A stretch of 64,000 nt of DNA, from contig NZ_VIGD01000003.1 in NCBI RefSeq assembly GCF_006569205.1, positions 62,001 to 126,000 of the forward strand, in the 5' to 3' direction. The DNA is from Ureibacillus terrenus. GTDB lineage: Bacteria; Bacillota; Bacilli; Bacillales_A; Planococcaceae. Numbering within the stretch: the stretch's first letter is position 1; every line of letters begins with the position of its first letter. Positions 25,857 through 35,089 of the stretch are shown here, piece by piece. The notes beneath the pieces are model-generated. The model saw only the letters and a list, made by a program, of their open reading frames with translations. It was not told where the DNA came from and searched no databases. The position numbers were made by a program, and so were the translations under genes.

Positions 25857-27860
25857 TTATTGGCCGATTCCCAACAACCGGCCTCCTTGATAGATAATGA
25901 AGGAAATCGTATAGGCCACCATCAGTCCGTAAATGATGGAGAATAACATCCATTTCTTTGAATCCGTTTCCTTTTTAATGGTTGCAACCGTCGCCAAACA
26001 AGGCACATAGAGCAAAATGAACACCATGAAACTATATGCGGATAACGGTGTAAAGACTCCGGAAACTATGTGCTGCAAACTTTCTCCGTCCGGCACAAAA
26101 TAAATGACATTCATCGAAGAAACCACGATTTCTTTGGCAAGGAATCCTGTAAAAAGGCTTGCCGCAGCCTGCCAAGTGCCGAATCCCAAAGGCGCAAACA
26201 ACGGCGCAATCCATTGGCTGAAGAGGGCCAAGAAACTTTCATCCGCTTCCACATTTGTTCCTGCAGGTCCAACATAGGACAATAGCCATATCACGACCGT
26301 TCCGCCTAAAATGAATGTTCCCGCCTTTTTCACAAAACCTTTTCCTTTGTCCCAAGTGCTCCGGAGCAATGTGCGGACTTGGGGAACCCGATATGGAGGC
26401 AATTCTATTACAAAAATCGATTCTTCGGTTTTGATAAACAGCGAAAAGATTTTCGCCAAAAGAATTGCAACAACGATGCCAAGAACATAAAGCGAGAGCA
26501 CAATGAGCGCCTTATGTTGCTCAAAAAAGACGCTGACAAACAAGCTGTAGACCGTCAACCGGGCCGAACAGGACATCATAGGAGTCAAGAGAATCGTCAA
26601 AAGCCTTTCTTTCGGATGTTCGATCGTCCTTGCCGCCATAATGCCCGGCACGTTGCAGCCAAAGCCGATGATCAAAGGAATGAACGCTTTCCCGTTCAAC
26701 CCGACCAGCTCCAAAATCCGGTCCATGATGACCGCAATCCGGGACATGTACCCCGAGTCTTCCAGCAACGAAATAAAGAAAAATAGAATAAAAATTTGCG
26801 GTACGAAAACGAGGACTCCTCCGACTCCCCCGATGATTCCTTCGAGAATGAGGCTTTGAATAAACGGCGTGACATGCAATGCCTCCAAAATGATTTCCAT
26901 GCCCCCTGAAATCGGACCTGAAATTAAACCGTCGAGGAAATCAGACAATGGCGAACCCAGCCAATCAAAGGTCAATTTAAAGATCAAGAACATCAAGCCC
27001 AAAAAGGTGATGACGCCGAACACACTGTTTGTCACAATGGCATCAATGATTTCAGTATAGCTCTTTTTATTGACGGATTGCTTCGTCACACAATCAGCCA
27101 AAATGGATTGGATGAATTGCTGGCGTCTTTTGAATAAAAACTGGCGGATGGACTTTTCTCCATATCGTTGCTGAATTTTCTTTTCGCAATCCTTGATTAG
27201 ATAATCTACGAGCGATAAATCCATTATTTCATTCAACTTATTCCGCACAACAAAATTTGCGTCGATCAATTGGATTGCCAGCCATCTTCGGCTGATTTTG
27301 CTGTAGCTCGGTAGCAGCCTCATAATTTCTTCAATCAATTTTTCGATTTCCGGACCGTAATCGATTTTAATGGATGAAGTTTTTAATTGGTGTACGGAAA
27401 GGTTGTCCAATAAACGATCGCAACCTTTTCCTGTCCGGGCGATGATGGGGATGATGGGTACGCCCAGACGCTCCTCGAGTTTTTCTTGGTCAATGCGGAT
27501 GCCCTTTGATTTCGCCACATCAATCATGTTCAAGCCGACAATCATTGGTGCCCCGAATTCAAGAAGCTGGATTGTCAGCTGCAAATTTCTTAACAATTGG
27601 GAAGCATCCACGATGTTAATGATCCCTTCAAAGGAGCCGTTCATCAAATATTCCGTCGCAACGGCTTCATCTTTGGAAAGCGGGTTGATGGTATAGATGC
27701 CGGGCAAATCAATGAGCTGCCCTTTATTATTGGATAAATCCCCCACTTTCTTTTCTACGGTCACGCCGCTCCAGTTGCCGACATAAGCATAGGAATCGGT
27801 GAGTATATTGAAGAGGGAGGTTTTTCCTGTATTCGGATTTCCAAATAACGCAAATTCCAT
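25857..27860 (-). CDS. feoB: ferrous iron transporter FeoB
   Basis: GTPase-coupled Fe(II) importer of the plasma membrane, 667 residues. The N-terminal G domain has G1 GNPNTGKT, G2 Thr in VTVEKK, G3 DLPGIYT and G4 NMID. A helical GDP-dissociation-inhibitor region follows (about 165-260). The membrane half (about 270-660) has nine or so helices with two inverted Gate motifs: GCNVPGIMAARTI and CLATVATIKKE carry the pore cysteines. I chose ATG 27860 (GGAGGAAGCAT site) rather than the seven-residue-longer frame. It begins one base after the feoA stop. Confidence 0.96.
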   Translation of the reverse strand: MEFALFGNPNTGKTSLFNILTDSYAYVGNWSGVTVEKKVGDLSNNKGQLIDLPGIYTINPLSKDEAVATEYLMNGSFEGIINIVDASQLLRNLQLTIQLLEFGAPMIVGLNMIDVAKSKGIRIDQEKLEERLGVPIIPIIARTGKGCDRLLDNLSVHQLKTSSIKIDYGPEIEKLIEEIMRLLPSYSKISRRWLAIQLIDANFVVRNKLNEIMDLSLVDYLIKDCEKKIQQRYGEKSIRQFLFKRRQQFIQSILADCVTKQSVNKKSYTEIIDAIVTNSVFGVITFLGLMFLIFKLTFDWLGSPLSDFLDGLISGPISGGMEIILEALHVTPFIQSLILEGIIGGVGGVLVFVPQIFILFFFISLLEDSGYMSRIAVIMDRILELVGLNGKAFIPLIIGFGCNVPGIMAARTIEHPKERLLTILLTPMMSCSARLTVYSLFVSVFFEQHKALIVLSLYVLGIVVAILLAKIFSLFIKTEESIFVIELPPYRVPQVRTLLRSTWDKGKGFVKKAGTFILGGTVVIWLLSYVGPAGTNVEADESFLALFSQWIAPLFAPLGFGTWQAAASLFTGFLAKEIVVSSMNVIYFVPDGESLQHIVSGVFTPLSAYSFMVFILLYVPCLATVATIKKETDSKKWMLFSIIYGLMVAYTISFIIYQGGRLLGIGQ

Positions 27861-27861
27861 C

Positions 27862-28089
27862 TTATGCTTCCTCCACTTCAATGCATTCGACGTCTTTTTT
27901 TCTCAAACTGATCTGTTGGCCGCAAACTTCCAATATATATGGACCGCCAAAAGGCATTTTATGGATGCAAGAAATCTCAACACCTTCAATCACGCCCAAA
28001 TCCAACAGCCTTTTTTGTACAATCTCGTGCAAGTTTGATAGGTTTTGAATGCGGTATGTTTCCCCCAATTGTCCCTCTGTCAATTTCAA
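27862..28089 (-). CDS. feoA: ferrous iron transport protein FeoA
   Basis: Small SH3-like cytoplasmic partner of FeoB (75 residues). It has the FeoA pattern: L-G-E-T-Y-R-I near the start, RLLDLGVIEGVEISCIHKMPFGGP in the middle and the terminal E-V-C-G-Q-Q-I-S-L-R-K. I chose TTG 28089, seven bases after GGAGA; a frame extending to 28272 runs through the promoter and Fur box. It is first in feoA-feoB-Cys-peptide. Confidence 0.92.
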   Translation of the reverse strand: MKLTEGQLGETYRIQNLSNLHEIVQKRLLDLGVIEGVEISCIHKMPFGGPYILEVCGQQISLRKKDVECIEVEEA

Positions 28090-28109
28090 TTGGAATTCTC
28101 CTCTCAACT

Positions 28110-28128
28110 GATAATGCGAATCATTAAC
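28110..28128 (-). promoter_or_regulatory. Fur box of the feo operon
   Basis: The plus-strand 19-mer GATAATGCGAATCATTAAC matches the classical Fur box GATAATGATAATCATTATC at 16 of 19 positions. It lies directly downstream of two overlapping TATAAT boxes and 21 bases upstream of feoA, in position to block transcription when iron is plentiful. Confidence 0.85.
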
Positions 28129-28129
28129 A

Positions 28130-28158
28130 ATTATATTATAAATGTAATAGTATCGACA
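28130..28158 (-). promoter_or_regulatory. feo operon promoter (-10 TATAAT, weak -35)
   Basis: Two minus-strand TATAAT boxes at 28135-28130 and 28140-28135 overlap by one base. For the first, TGTCGA (28158-28153) is 17 bases upstream. The region 28141-28406 has no gene apart from these signals and the next rightward promoter. Confidence 0.55.
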
Positions 28159-28366
28159 TAAAATGACAAAAGAACATTTTTTGAATTTTGCAAAGGACAG
28201 AAAAAGATTCCATGACCCATCAATCCGCTGCGGAAAACGCTTTGTCCAAGCCGAAAAGCGTATACATTTCAATCTTATTCGTAAATTATATTATATTATT
28301 ACCGTTTGATATTTTTAAAAAATCTGAATTGTTAGAATTTATGGTGATTATTCATGGAGGCTCCTG

Positions 28367-28372
28367 TATAAT
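28367..28372 (+). promoter_or_regulatory. -10 box for the 28407 gene
   Basis: TATAAT preceded by TG (CCTGTATAAT) occurs 34 bases before the chosen start of the next gene. No good -35 is visible, so it may act as an extended -10 promoter. Confidence 0.45.
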
Positions 28373-28406
28373 GAAGTTGAGGGGATGGATGTTAGGGGGA
28401 ATGATC

Positions 28407-28883
28407 ATGTGGATTAGTCAATTGTTACCTTCCAAGAAAGAGGAAAAAATTCAAAAATCCGATGTGTATGACCAATTGCAGGCAATGGTGGGATCCATTT
28501 TGAAAAGAGAGGTGCCATCGGGCAATAGCCTCAGCCATTTGCTGTACCATGCAAATGTAAAAATCCAGCAATATCGCCAGGCAGCAGAATATCATCGAAA
28601 ACGGATCGACATGTCAACGGCCTTGGGCATTTTCCACAAAGAGGCGTACGAATTGGCCATCAAAAAAGGCCGTCATCTCCAGCGTTTGGTGGACAGTTTT
28701 ATTATGTTAAATATTGAGGATGAACGGGAAAGGATCAACCACCGGATGATGCTTGTGGACGATCGGATTGAAAAACTGTTTATGGAGTTTCAACATCGAG
28801 AACAAATCATTCCCGAGATGGAGGAACAGTTTTGGGATACTTTGAAAGAAGATATCATGCCCATTTTATCCGATTTGAATTAG
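28407..28883 (+). CDS. hypothetical protein, helical and charged
   Basis: I do not recognise this 158-residue protein. It begins with a short hydrophobic segment (MWISQLLPSKKEEK) and is then almost wholly helical and charged, with heptad-like stretches around 35-75 and 85-125 that could form coiled coils. It has no Cys, no signal peptide and no clear enzyme motif. ATG 28407 has AGGGGGA seven bases upstream; a longer frame to 28188 has no site and crosses the -10 box. It is the only rightward gene between glyQS and rpsT and ends convergently against recO. Confidence 0.7.
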   Translation: MWISQLLPSKKEEKIQKSDVYDQLQAMVGSILKREVPSGNSLSHLLYHANVKIQQYRQAAEYHRKRIDMSTALGIFHKEAYELAIKKGRHLQRLVDSFIMLNIEDERERINHRMMLVDDRIEKLFMEFQHREQIIPEMEEQFWDTLKEDIMPILSDLN

Positions 28884-28892
28884 AAGGAAACT

Positions 28893-28927
28893 TTTGGCGT
28901 CTGTTGTTAGACGCCTTTGTCATTTTC
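28893..28927 (+). terminator. intrinsic terminator overlapping the recO end
   Basis: Stem GGCGTCT / AGACGCC with a six-base loop is followed by TTTGTCATTTT. Its right side overlaps the last codons of the convergent recO gene. Confidence 0.75.
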
Positions 28928-29695
28928 CCGATCTTTTTGCAAGGACAGCAAAGCTTCGGATTTTTCCAATTGCTCAATGAAGGAACGGGATTTTAAGCGC
29001 ATCCCTGTCTGCTCTTCAAAAATCGTGGTGACAATCTTTTTTATGAACCTTTTCGTTTCTTTCTTCAGCTCCAATTTGCCGATTTTTTCAATCGGCACCG
29101 TCGCGAACATGCGAATCAATTTCACTTGGGCAGGCGTAAGCCGGATGATGTATGGATCTGTATGGAAGCAGCGGTGGCAAAGAAATCCCCCTTGGGCAAA
29201 AGAAAAGGCAAACTCTCCTTCCACCGCTCCACAAGAGGCGCATTGATGCAATATCGGCCTTACCCCGGCATAAGGAAGCAGCTTCCAATCGACAAACAGC
29301 GCAATCGCTTCCGGATCATATTCCTCGTCAATGGCATAGAGCGCCTGCCTTAAAACCTCAAACACAAACGGCTCCGGATTCCCTTCTTCAATCAGCCGGT
29401 CCACAAGTTCCACTATGTAACTGGCATATGCGGCCCGGATGATATCCGTCTGAATATGCCGCATGGAATGGATCAGCTCGCCTTGCTGCAGCGTCCCCAT
29501 ACCGGTGGTGCGCTGCACAATAAAAATTCCGTGCATAAAGGTTTGGGCAATGGCCGCCAATCTGCTTCTCGGCTTCTTTGCTCCCCGGGCCATGACGGCG
29601 ATTTTTCCCGCTTCCTTCGTCATTAAAGTGACAATCTTATTGGATTCCCCATAATCCTTTGTTTTTAAAACAATGCCTTCCATTTTGCTGAGCAT
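28907..29695 (-). CDS. recO: DNA repair protein RecO
   Basis: Recombination mediator that helps RecA displace SSB and anneals single strands. The N-terminal OB fold has EGIVLKTKDYGESNKIVTL and MARGAKKPRSRL. A helical C-terminal domain contains a C4 zinc finger: CASCG near residue 150 and CHRC near 175. The length is 262 residues from ATG 29695; another ATG at 29698 directly precedes it and either could be used with GGGAAG. It follows era with a 124-base gap that carries no yqzL gene, unlike B. subtilis. Confidence 0.95.
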   Translation of the reverse strand: MLSKMEGIVLKTKDYGESNKIVTLMTKEAGKIAVMARGAKKPRSRLAAIAQTFMHGIFIVQRTTGMGTLQQGELIHSMRHIQTDIIRAAYASYIVELVDRLIEEGNPEPFVFEVLRQALYAIDEEYDPEAIALFVDWKLLPYAGVRPILHQCASCGAVEGEFAFSFAQGGFLCHRCFHTDPYIIRLTPAQVKLIRMFATVPIEKIGKLELKKETKRFIKKIVTTIFEEQTGMRLKSRSFIEQLEKSEALLSLQKDRENDKGV

Positions 29696-29704
29696 CATTC
29701 GCAC

Positions 29705-29819
29705 TTCCCTTTTTTAGAGGCCTTTTCATCAAATCTGAAAATTTATCTTCCCGCCATTGAAAAAGTAAAATTCGTATAACAAAGAGCGCGCCTTTGTTGG
29801 AAAGACCCGCTCCCTCAGG
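29705..29819. other. recO-era spacer without yqzL
   Basis: About 115 bases between era and recO. In B. subtilis a 47-residue yqzL gene occurs here, but no such frame is present. A weak imperfect hairpin around 29785-29815 could be a leaky terminator after era. Confidence 0.5.
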
Positions 29820-30734
29820 TTAATATTCATCTTCCCGATAGCCGAAGTCACGCAAATAAGTGATTTTGTTCCGCCAATCTTTTTGGACCTTTACCCATAG
29901 TTCCAAATACACTTTTGAGCCGAGAAGCATTTCGATATCCCTTCTCGCCAGGGTTCCGATCTCTTTCAGCATGGATCCGCCTTTTCCGATGATAATTCCT
30001 TTTTGCGAATCCCTCTCCACCATGATGGTCGCCATCACGTGAACCACGTTTTCATTTTTCTCATCCCGGCGGATTTGGTCAATGACTACCGCAACGGAAT
30101 GCGGCACTTCTTCCCTTGTCAACAGCAGCACCTTTTCACGGATCAGTTCGGAAATGATGAAGCGTTCCGGATGGTCGGTCACCTGGTCTCTCGGATAATA
30201 TTGCGGCCCTTCCGGCAAATATTTTTCAATCGTCTCCAGCAGCCGTTCCACATTGTTTCCCTCCAGTGCGGAAATCGGGACGACTTCCGCAAAATCCATC
30301 CGGCCGCGGTATTCGTCGATAATTTTTAAAAGATCATCCGGATGGATTTTATCGATTTTGTTGATGACCAAAAAGACAGGCGTATCCGTATCCTGCAGCA
30401 TTTCCATAATGTATTCGTCGCCTTTTCCGAGTTTCTCCTCCGCATTGACCATGAACAGGATTAAATCCACTTCGCGCAATGTATTTTTTGAAACTTTCAC
30501 CATAAATTCGCCGAGCTTATGCTTCGGTTTATGGATTCCCGGCGTGTCGATAAAAATCATTTGGCTGTTTTCCCTCGTCAACACGCCTTGGATTTTATTG
30601 CGGGTTGTTTGGGGTTTATCGGACATGATGGCGATTTTTTGGCCAATCACGCGATTTAAGAAAGTTGATTTCCCAACATTTGGTCTTCCTATGATGGAAA
30701 TGAAACCTGATTTGAATCCTTTATTCTCCTGCAT
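29820..30734 (-). CDS. era: GTPase Era
   Basis: Essential GTPase for 16S rRNA maturation and 30S assembly (304 residues). The N-terminal G domain has G1 [10 protein letters not shown]3 DTPGIHK and G4 NKID. The C-terminal KH domain (about 205-300) has the GxxG-type loop [14 protein letters not shown] 30734 is preceded by GGAGG; it lies inside the end of cdd, overlapping by 14 bases, so translation is coupled. The longer start at 30761 is rejected. Confidence 0.97.
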   Translation of the reverse strand: MQENKGFKSGFISIIGRPNVGKSTFLNRVIGQKIAIMSDKPQTTRNKIQGVLTRENSQMIFIDTPGIHKPKHKLGEFMVKVSKNTLREVDLILFMVNAEEKLGKGDEYIMEMLQDTDTPVFLVINKIDKIHPDDLLKIIDEYRGRMDFAEVVPISALEGNNVERLLETIEKYLPEGPQYYPRDQVTDHPERFIISELIREKVLLLTREEVPHSVAVVIDQIRRDEKNENVVHVMATIMVERDSQKGIIIGKGGSMLKEIGTLARRDIEMLLGSKVYLELWVKVQKDWRNKITYLRDFGYREDEY

Positions 30735-31128
30735 CTTCCATATCCTCCGATTTGAATGCATTTGGCAATAATTGTTCTACCGTCGTTTGTGTGATTTTGC
30801 CATCCATATTCGCCAAATAAACAGGCATTTCCGGCGGGCAAAATTCCGCCATCACCTGCCTGCAGGCGCCGCATGGGGAGACGGGGGTTTTGGTATCGGC
30901 AACGACCAACAGCGCAGCAAATTCCCTTTCCCCTTCCGACACCGCTTTAAAGATGGCCGTTCTTTCCGCGCAGTTCGTAAGCCCGTAACTGGCATTTTCT
31001 ATATTAGAGCCGGTGAAAATTTTCCCGCTTTTTGTAGCCAATGCGGCTCCGACGGAAAAATTCGAGTAGGGCGCATAGGCCTTTTCTCGGGCGATTTTCG
31101 CTTCTTCCAACAATTTTTCCGTTTCCAT
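30721..31128 (-). CDS. cdd: cytidine deaminase
   Basis: Zinc hydrolase of pyrimidine salvage that turns cytidine or deoxycytidine into uridine or deoxyuridine (135 residues, homotetramer type). The catalytic motif NCAERTAIF supplies the Cys ligand and the proton-shuttling Glu, and P-C-G-A-C-R-Q supplies the other two zinc cysteines. The start ATG 31128 has GGGAGG 15 bases upstream, somewhat far. It is flanked by dgkA and era, the usual Bacillus order. Confidence 0.96.
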   Translation of the reverse strand: METEKLLEEAKIAREKAYAPYSNFSVGAALATKSGKIFTGSNIENASYGLTNCAERTAIFKAVSEGEREFAALLVVADTKTPVSPCGACRQVMAEFCPPEMPVYLANMDGKITQTTVEQLLPNAFKSEDMEDAGE

Positions 31129-31153
31129 ATGTATGGGAACACACCTCCCTTAG

Positions 31154-31498
31154 TTATATCCATTTGGGAAGAAAAATGATCAATCCTATAATAACGCTCG
31201 CAATCGCGAAGACGAGCACCGCCCCTGCCGCCACATCCTTTGCGGCTTTTGCCATCGGATGGAAGTCCGGCGATGCCATGTCTACAACATATTCAATGGC
31301 CGTATTGACCATTTCAAGTCCTATGACAAGGGCAATGGTGATGATTAAAACGAGCCATTCCAACGCGCTTAAACGGGTCCATAAACCGGCAATCACCACG
31401 ATTACGGCGCTGACCAAATGAAACCGCATATTCCGTTCTTTCGATGCCAGAAGAATGCCTTCAAAGGCAAAGCGGAAGGAACGGAAAAAATTACGCAT
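31154..31498 (-). CDS. dgkA: undecaprenol/diacylglycerol kinase DgkA
   Basis: Small trimeric membrane lipid kinase; Gram-positive members phosphorylate undecaprenol. The 114-residue protein starts with a short amphipathic helix, then three transmembrane helices. The signature E-x-V-N-T-A-I-E ([13 protein letters not shown], about 55-67) is present. I chose ATG 31498, which overlaps the ybeY end by eight bases; upstream frame extends into ybeY without a ribosome site. Confidence 0.94.
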   Translation of the reverse strand: MRNFFRSFRFAFEGILLASKERNMRFHLVSAVIVVIAGLWTRLSALEWLVLIITIALVIGLEMVNTAIEYVVDMASPDFHPMAKAAKDVAAGAVLVFAIASVIIGLIIFLPKWI

Positions 31499-31967
31499 TC
31501 GAATCACGACCCAGTCCGAAAGATGACAGAATTTCTTCCTGTTTTCCAAACATGATCTTCTCTTCTTCCTTCGTCATATGGTCATAACCCAACAAATGCA
31601 AAAATCCGTGGACAGCCAAAAAACCGAGTTCCCGTTCAAATGAATGTCCATATTCCTCCGCCTGTTCCCGCGTACGTTCAACGGAAATGATGATGTCGCC
31701 GAGCACCCGCGGCATGTCCCCCACAATTTCAATTTCCCCTTCCCCCATTTCCTCCAGGGCAAAGGAAATCACATCTGTCGGCTGATCTTTGCCGCGGTAG
31801 TCGCGGTTGATTTCACGAATTTTTTCGTTCGTTACAAAAGTGACGGACACTTCCGCTTCCCCGACATTTTCCAATTTCGCCGCATGTTGCAGCAGGTTTT
31901 CGACAAGTTCAATATGTTTTTCGCTTACTTCATTTGTTTCATCCAATAAATCGATTGTTAAACTCAT
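31491..31967 (-). CDS. ybeY: endoribonuclease YbeY
   Basis: Single-strand RNase required for 16S rRNA 3' maturation and 70S quality control (158 residues). The zinc-binding motif H-G-x-L-H-L-x-G-Y-D-H appears as [11 protein letters not shown] near residue 125. ATG 31967 has TAGGAGG upstream. It follows pgpH by 18 bases and belongs to the phoH-pgpH-ybeY-dgkA-cdd-era series. Confidence 0.96.
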   Translation of the reverse strand: MSLTIDLLDETNEVSEKHIELVENLLQHAAKLENVGEAEVSVTFVTNEKIREINRDYRGKDQPTDVISFALEEMGEGEIEIVGDMPRVLGDIIISVERTREQAEEYGHSFERELGFLAVHGFLHLLGYDHMTKEEEKIMFGKQEEILSSFGLGRDSNA

Positions 31968-31985
31968 AGTTCCTCCTAAAATATA

Positions 31986-34148
31986 TCATCCAGATGATGA
32001 ATTGATGTGTCGCGAAATTTTTTGTTCTTGTTTTCGCTCTTCTTTCGGATATTCGATCCGGCTATGAAAGGTGCCGTTCAAAGTTTCACAAAGCACTTTT
32101 TCCACAATCTTTAATTCCTTGATGGAAAGATCGCATTCATCAAATTGATTGTCTTCCAGCCGATCTTTGATGATGGAGTGCACTAGGCTTCGGATTTTTT
32201 CCGAAGTCGGCTCTTTCATGGAACGGACTGCGGCTTCCACACTGTCCGCGATGCTGATGACTGCAATTTCCTTCGTTTGCGGTTTTGGCCCCGGGTATCG
32301 GAAATTCGATTCGTCTTTTAATTTTCCTTCTTCCTTCGCTTTATGCAAGAAATATTTTAACGGACTTGTTCCGTGATGTTGAAGGGCGATATCGATAATT
32401 TCCTGCGGCATCCGATGTTTTCTCAAAATTTCCGCGCCATCCGTTGTATGGGCAATGATGATCTCCGCGCTTCGTTCCGGGGGCAGCGAGTCGTGCGGAT
32501 TGATGCCGGACACTTGGTTTTCGACGAAAAACACAGGTCGTCTCGTTTTCCCGATATCATGATAGTAGCTTCCAACACGGGCAAGCAAGCCATCCGCACC
32601 AATCGCCTCGCAGGCCGCTTCCGCCAGGTTGGCCACCATTATACTATGATGATAAGTGCCGGGCGTTTCCGTCAATATTTTCTTTAATAACGGATGGTTC
32701 GGATTCGACAGTTCGATTAATTTCATTGTAGACAAAATGCCGAGAGCCGATTCAAAAAACGGCAACAGTCCCATTGTCAATGCCCCGGACAATGTCCCCG
32801 AAACAACGGCGGCAGCTCCGTAGAACAACAGCTCCGCAGGATCATAGTGGGATTGGGACATCAATAAATAGACGGCGATAAACAAAACATTCACTGCCAC
32901 CACAATTCCGCAAGCCTTTAATATATCGGAACGGTTTTTGATGGAATTCATAATATAAAGGCAGGAAAATCCTCCCAGCAAAATGTACAAGGCAATCTCC
33001 ATCTGCATCACTGCCGAATATCCTTCCTGGAAAACAATTCCCGCGGAGGCCGCCACCATCACCGTCACAAGACTCGCCACTTGCCGGGATGCCAACAGGC
33101 TCACCAGCATTGTGGCCAAAGCGGAAGGATAAATAAATGCCACCTGTACATCAAAATCATCCAACAAGCCCGTTATTTCCATCAGCCCGATTGAAAAAAG
33201 ATAAATGATGACCGTTGCAAGCACTTGCTGGCGTTTCTTCTGCACTTCCGTTTTGCTATGGTCAAACAGAAAATAAAGGAATGCCATTTGCAGCAAAACC
33301 AGAATGGCGAGCCCTAAGACCGGTTTGATTGAAGTTTTGTTGTCGGTCATTCCAAGCAACTCCAGCTGGCGGTATTTTTCCCGGTCAATCAGTTCCCCTT
33401 CCTGGACAATGATTTGGCCCTGCAAGATGCGGGTCGGCTCCACCGCTTCACGGGCCTGCTGTTTCAGCTCTTCCGTTTTTTCTTTATCCAGTTTTTCCGT
33501 TTCAACGATTGCCGCCCTGCCCAGCGTGACATATAAAGGAATGAGCTCTTCATCGATTCCTCCCCCTGAGCGTATTTTGGATTCCAGCCCATCCTGGACG
33601 GCGGAAACATTTTCCTTGCGGACAGGCTTCGACAAAGCATCTTGCACAAAGTTTATTAACTTGGTTTGTGCATTGTCCAGCTCTTTTTCATCGGCCGTCA
33701 ACAACGTCCATAAATGCTCGTCCGTCAACTCGAGGGAATCCTGGCCGTCAGTCACTTCCTTCAATTTCTCTTTCAACTTCCCGATTTGTTCTTCCCTCGA
33801 TAAATTTTTACCGCCTGCTGAAATATCCTTCCGAACGTCCATTGCAATCTCATAGATTGTTTCAAGAAGCGCTGTCCGGTGTCCGGCAATTTCTTCGTCA
33901 AACACATATACCGGTTCAACGGCTTCCTCCGCTTCTTTCCGCTCTTTTTCCGTTTTTTCCACATCTTCCACCGTTTTAACGGCCCGGATTGTTTCGGGTG
34001 CCAGTTGAAAGGCTTTGACATCATATGTATCTCCAAGAACATTGCCCAGCATCATGAAAAACTGCAGAGCTCCGGCAATCAATAGGATGACAATCAAAAA
34101 GACCCGGAAGCCGAACATATCCAACAAACTTTTCAAATGCTTATCCAT
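31986..34148 (-). CDS. pgpH: cyclic-di-AMP phosphodiesterase PgpH (7TM-HD)
   Basis: Membrane protein that degrades the second messenger c-di-AMP. The order is one N-terminal transmembrane helix (about 15-35), an extracellular 7TMR-HDED domain (about 45-290), seven transmembrane helices (about 295-485), and a cytoplasmic HD domain. The metal motif is YHHSIMVANLAEAA...YYHDIGK, and a later TTDGAEILRKH / ALQHHGT completes the site. The length is 720 residues from ATG 34148 (GGGGGTA upstream); the longer frame is rejected. It corresponds to YqfF of B. subtilis. Confidence 0.95.
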   Translation of the reverse strand: MDKHLKSLLDMFGFRVFLIVILLIAGALQFFMMLGNVLGDTYDVKAFQLAPETIRAVKTVEDVEKTEKERKEAEEAVEPVYVFDEEIAGHRTALLETIYEIAMDVRKDISAGGKNLSREEQIGKLKEKLKEVTDGQDSLELTDEHLWTLLTADEKELDNAQTKLINFVQDALSKPVRKENVSAVQDGLESKIRSGGGIDEELIPLYVTLGRAAIVETEKLDKEKTEELKQQAREAVEPTRILQGQIIVQEGELIDREKYRQLELLGMTDNKTSIKPVLGLAILVLLQMAFLYFLFDHSKTEVQKKRQQVLATVIIYLFSIGLMEITGLLDDFDVQVAFIYPSALATMLVSLLASRQVASLVTVMVAASAGIVFQEGYSAVMQMEIALYILLGGFSCLYIMNSIKNRSDILKACGIVVAVNVLFIAVYLLMSQSHYDPAELLFYGAAAVVSGTLSGALTMGLLPFFESALGILSTMKLIELSNPNHPLLKKILTETPGTYHHSIMVANLAEAACEAIGADGLLARVGSYYHDIGKTRRPVFFVENQVSGINPHDSLPPERSAEIIIAHTTDGAEILRKHRMPQEIIDIALQHHGTSPLKYFLHKAKEEGKLKDESNFRYPGPKPQTKEIAVISIADSVEAAVRSMKEPTSEKIRSLVHSIIKDRLEDNQFDECDLSIKELKIVEKVLCETLNGTFHSRIEYPKEERKQEQKISRHINSSSG

Positions 34149-34214
34149 AGCGTACCCCCAAAAACTGTATATACCTAGTTTAGCAATTTCTTTTCCGATT
34201 TTCATTGATATCAT

Positions 34215-34288
34215 AGATTTTTAAAAAATAAAAATGGGCTGTACCAAAAGCCGATGAACCGGCTTTTCGGACAGTCCCATACCGATTT
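34215..34288 (-). terminator. strong intrinsic terminator after the Yip1-family gene
   Basis: A long stem (TGGGCTGT-CCAAAAGCCG on one arm, CGGCTTTTCGG-ACAGTCCCA on the other, one bulge) is followed on the minus strand by ATTTTTATTTTTT. Confidence 0.9.
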
Positions 34289-34290
34289 TC

Positions 34291-34947
34291 TCATATAAAT
34301 AGGGCAATTCCAATTAAAAAAACCATAATAATTGCGATGAATCCAATAATAAGACCTACAACGATTGTGAACAGGAGCAGTGTAAAAAATGCTTTCCAGT
34401 TTGAAAATTGATGGATTTCGGCAATCGCTGCGATTGAAATGACAATAGCCCAAATGGACGTAACAAATATGGCGAGATTGCTGAGTATTGAAAAGAAAGA
34501 AAATCCTTCTCCAGGATATAAAAAGCTGTTTGAATCGATTAAGAACCAAAGAAGATAAATCGGAATTAAAACGATGGACGGCAATGCACTTAAAGCGATC
34601 GCTTTAAAAATTTGCTGGTATGTTCCTTTTCCCGCAAACAATTTTCCAAAGAGCCAAATTCCTAAAGCGGAAAAAGCGTTACTGATGACAGCGATGAATG
34701 GAGAAGCAATCACCGAGATTAAAATAAGCGCCCAAATAGGGATTTCCGGAAAAATTTCCGGATCATAACTTGAAAAGAATGTGCCGAAATACCCCAAATA
34801 TAAAATCAAGAATACAAATAAAAGGCTTTTTTCTTGGACTACATAACGGGCCGTTTTCTTGGGATGCATCCAAACGGAGAGAAATGGATTGACTTTCTCG
34901 ATTGTCGCCGCTTCAATTACTTCGTTCGTTTCCTTTGTTTCATTCAT
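34291..34947 (-). CDS. Yip1-domain membrane protein
   Basis: Integral membrane protein of the bacterial Yip1/DUF1282 family, function unknown (218 residues). A soluble N terminus of about 35 residues carries the conserved VNPFLSVWMHPKKTARYVV. Five transmembrane helices follow (about 42-60, 70-100, 108-140, 150-178, 188-216). ATG 34947 follows AGGAGG. It sits between phoH and pgpH, which are adjacent in B. subtilis, with a terminator on each side, so it looks like a self-contained insertion. Confidence 0.8.
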   Translation of the reverse strand: MNETKETNEVIEAATIEKVNPFLSVWMHPKKTARYVVQEKSLLFVFLILYLGYFGTFFSSYDPEIFPEIPIWALILISVIASPFIAVISNAFSALGIWLFGKLFAGKGTYQQIFKAIALSALPSIVLIPIYLLWFLIDSNSFLYPGEGFSFFSILSNLAIFVTSIWAIVISIAAIAEIHQFSNWKAFFTLLLFTIVVGLIIGFIAIIMVFLIGIALFI

Positions 34948-35013
34948 TCAATAACCTCCTAGAAAAATCTTACTCTTTTAGTAAATCATATTATATCCAT
35001 ATAACTCAATAGG

Positions 35014-35058
35014 AAAAAATAGCCAATTGATGTGAGAAAAATCACACCAATCGGCTCA
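35014..35058 (-). terminator. candidate terminator after phoH
   Basis: Imperfect stem ATTG-TGTGA / TCACA-CAAT with loop GAAAAA is followed on the minus strand by GGCTATTTTTTCC. Confidence 0.6.
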
Positions 35059-35089
35059 TTTTTCCATCATATTTGGCGGCTTTCCATGT

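Noticed and set aside
34215-34288. IS terminal repeat because of the GGGACTGTCC-like arms
   Set aside because: Has terminator shape with T-run at the 3' end of a gene and no transposase; called a terminator.
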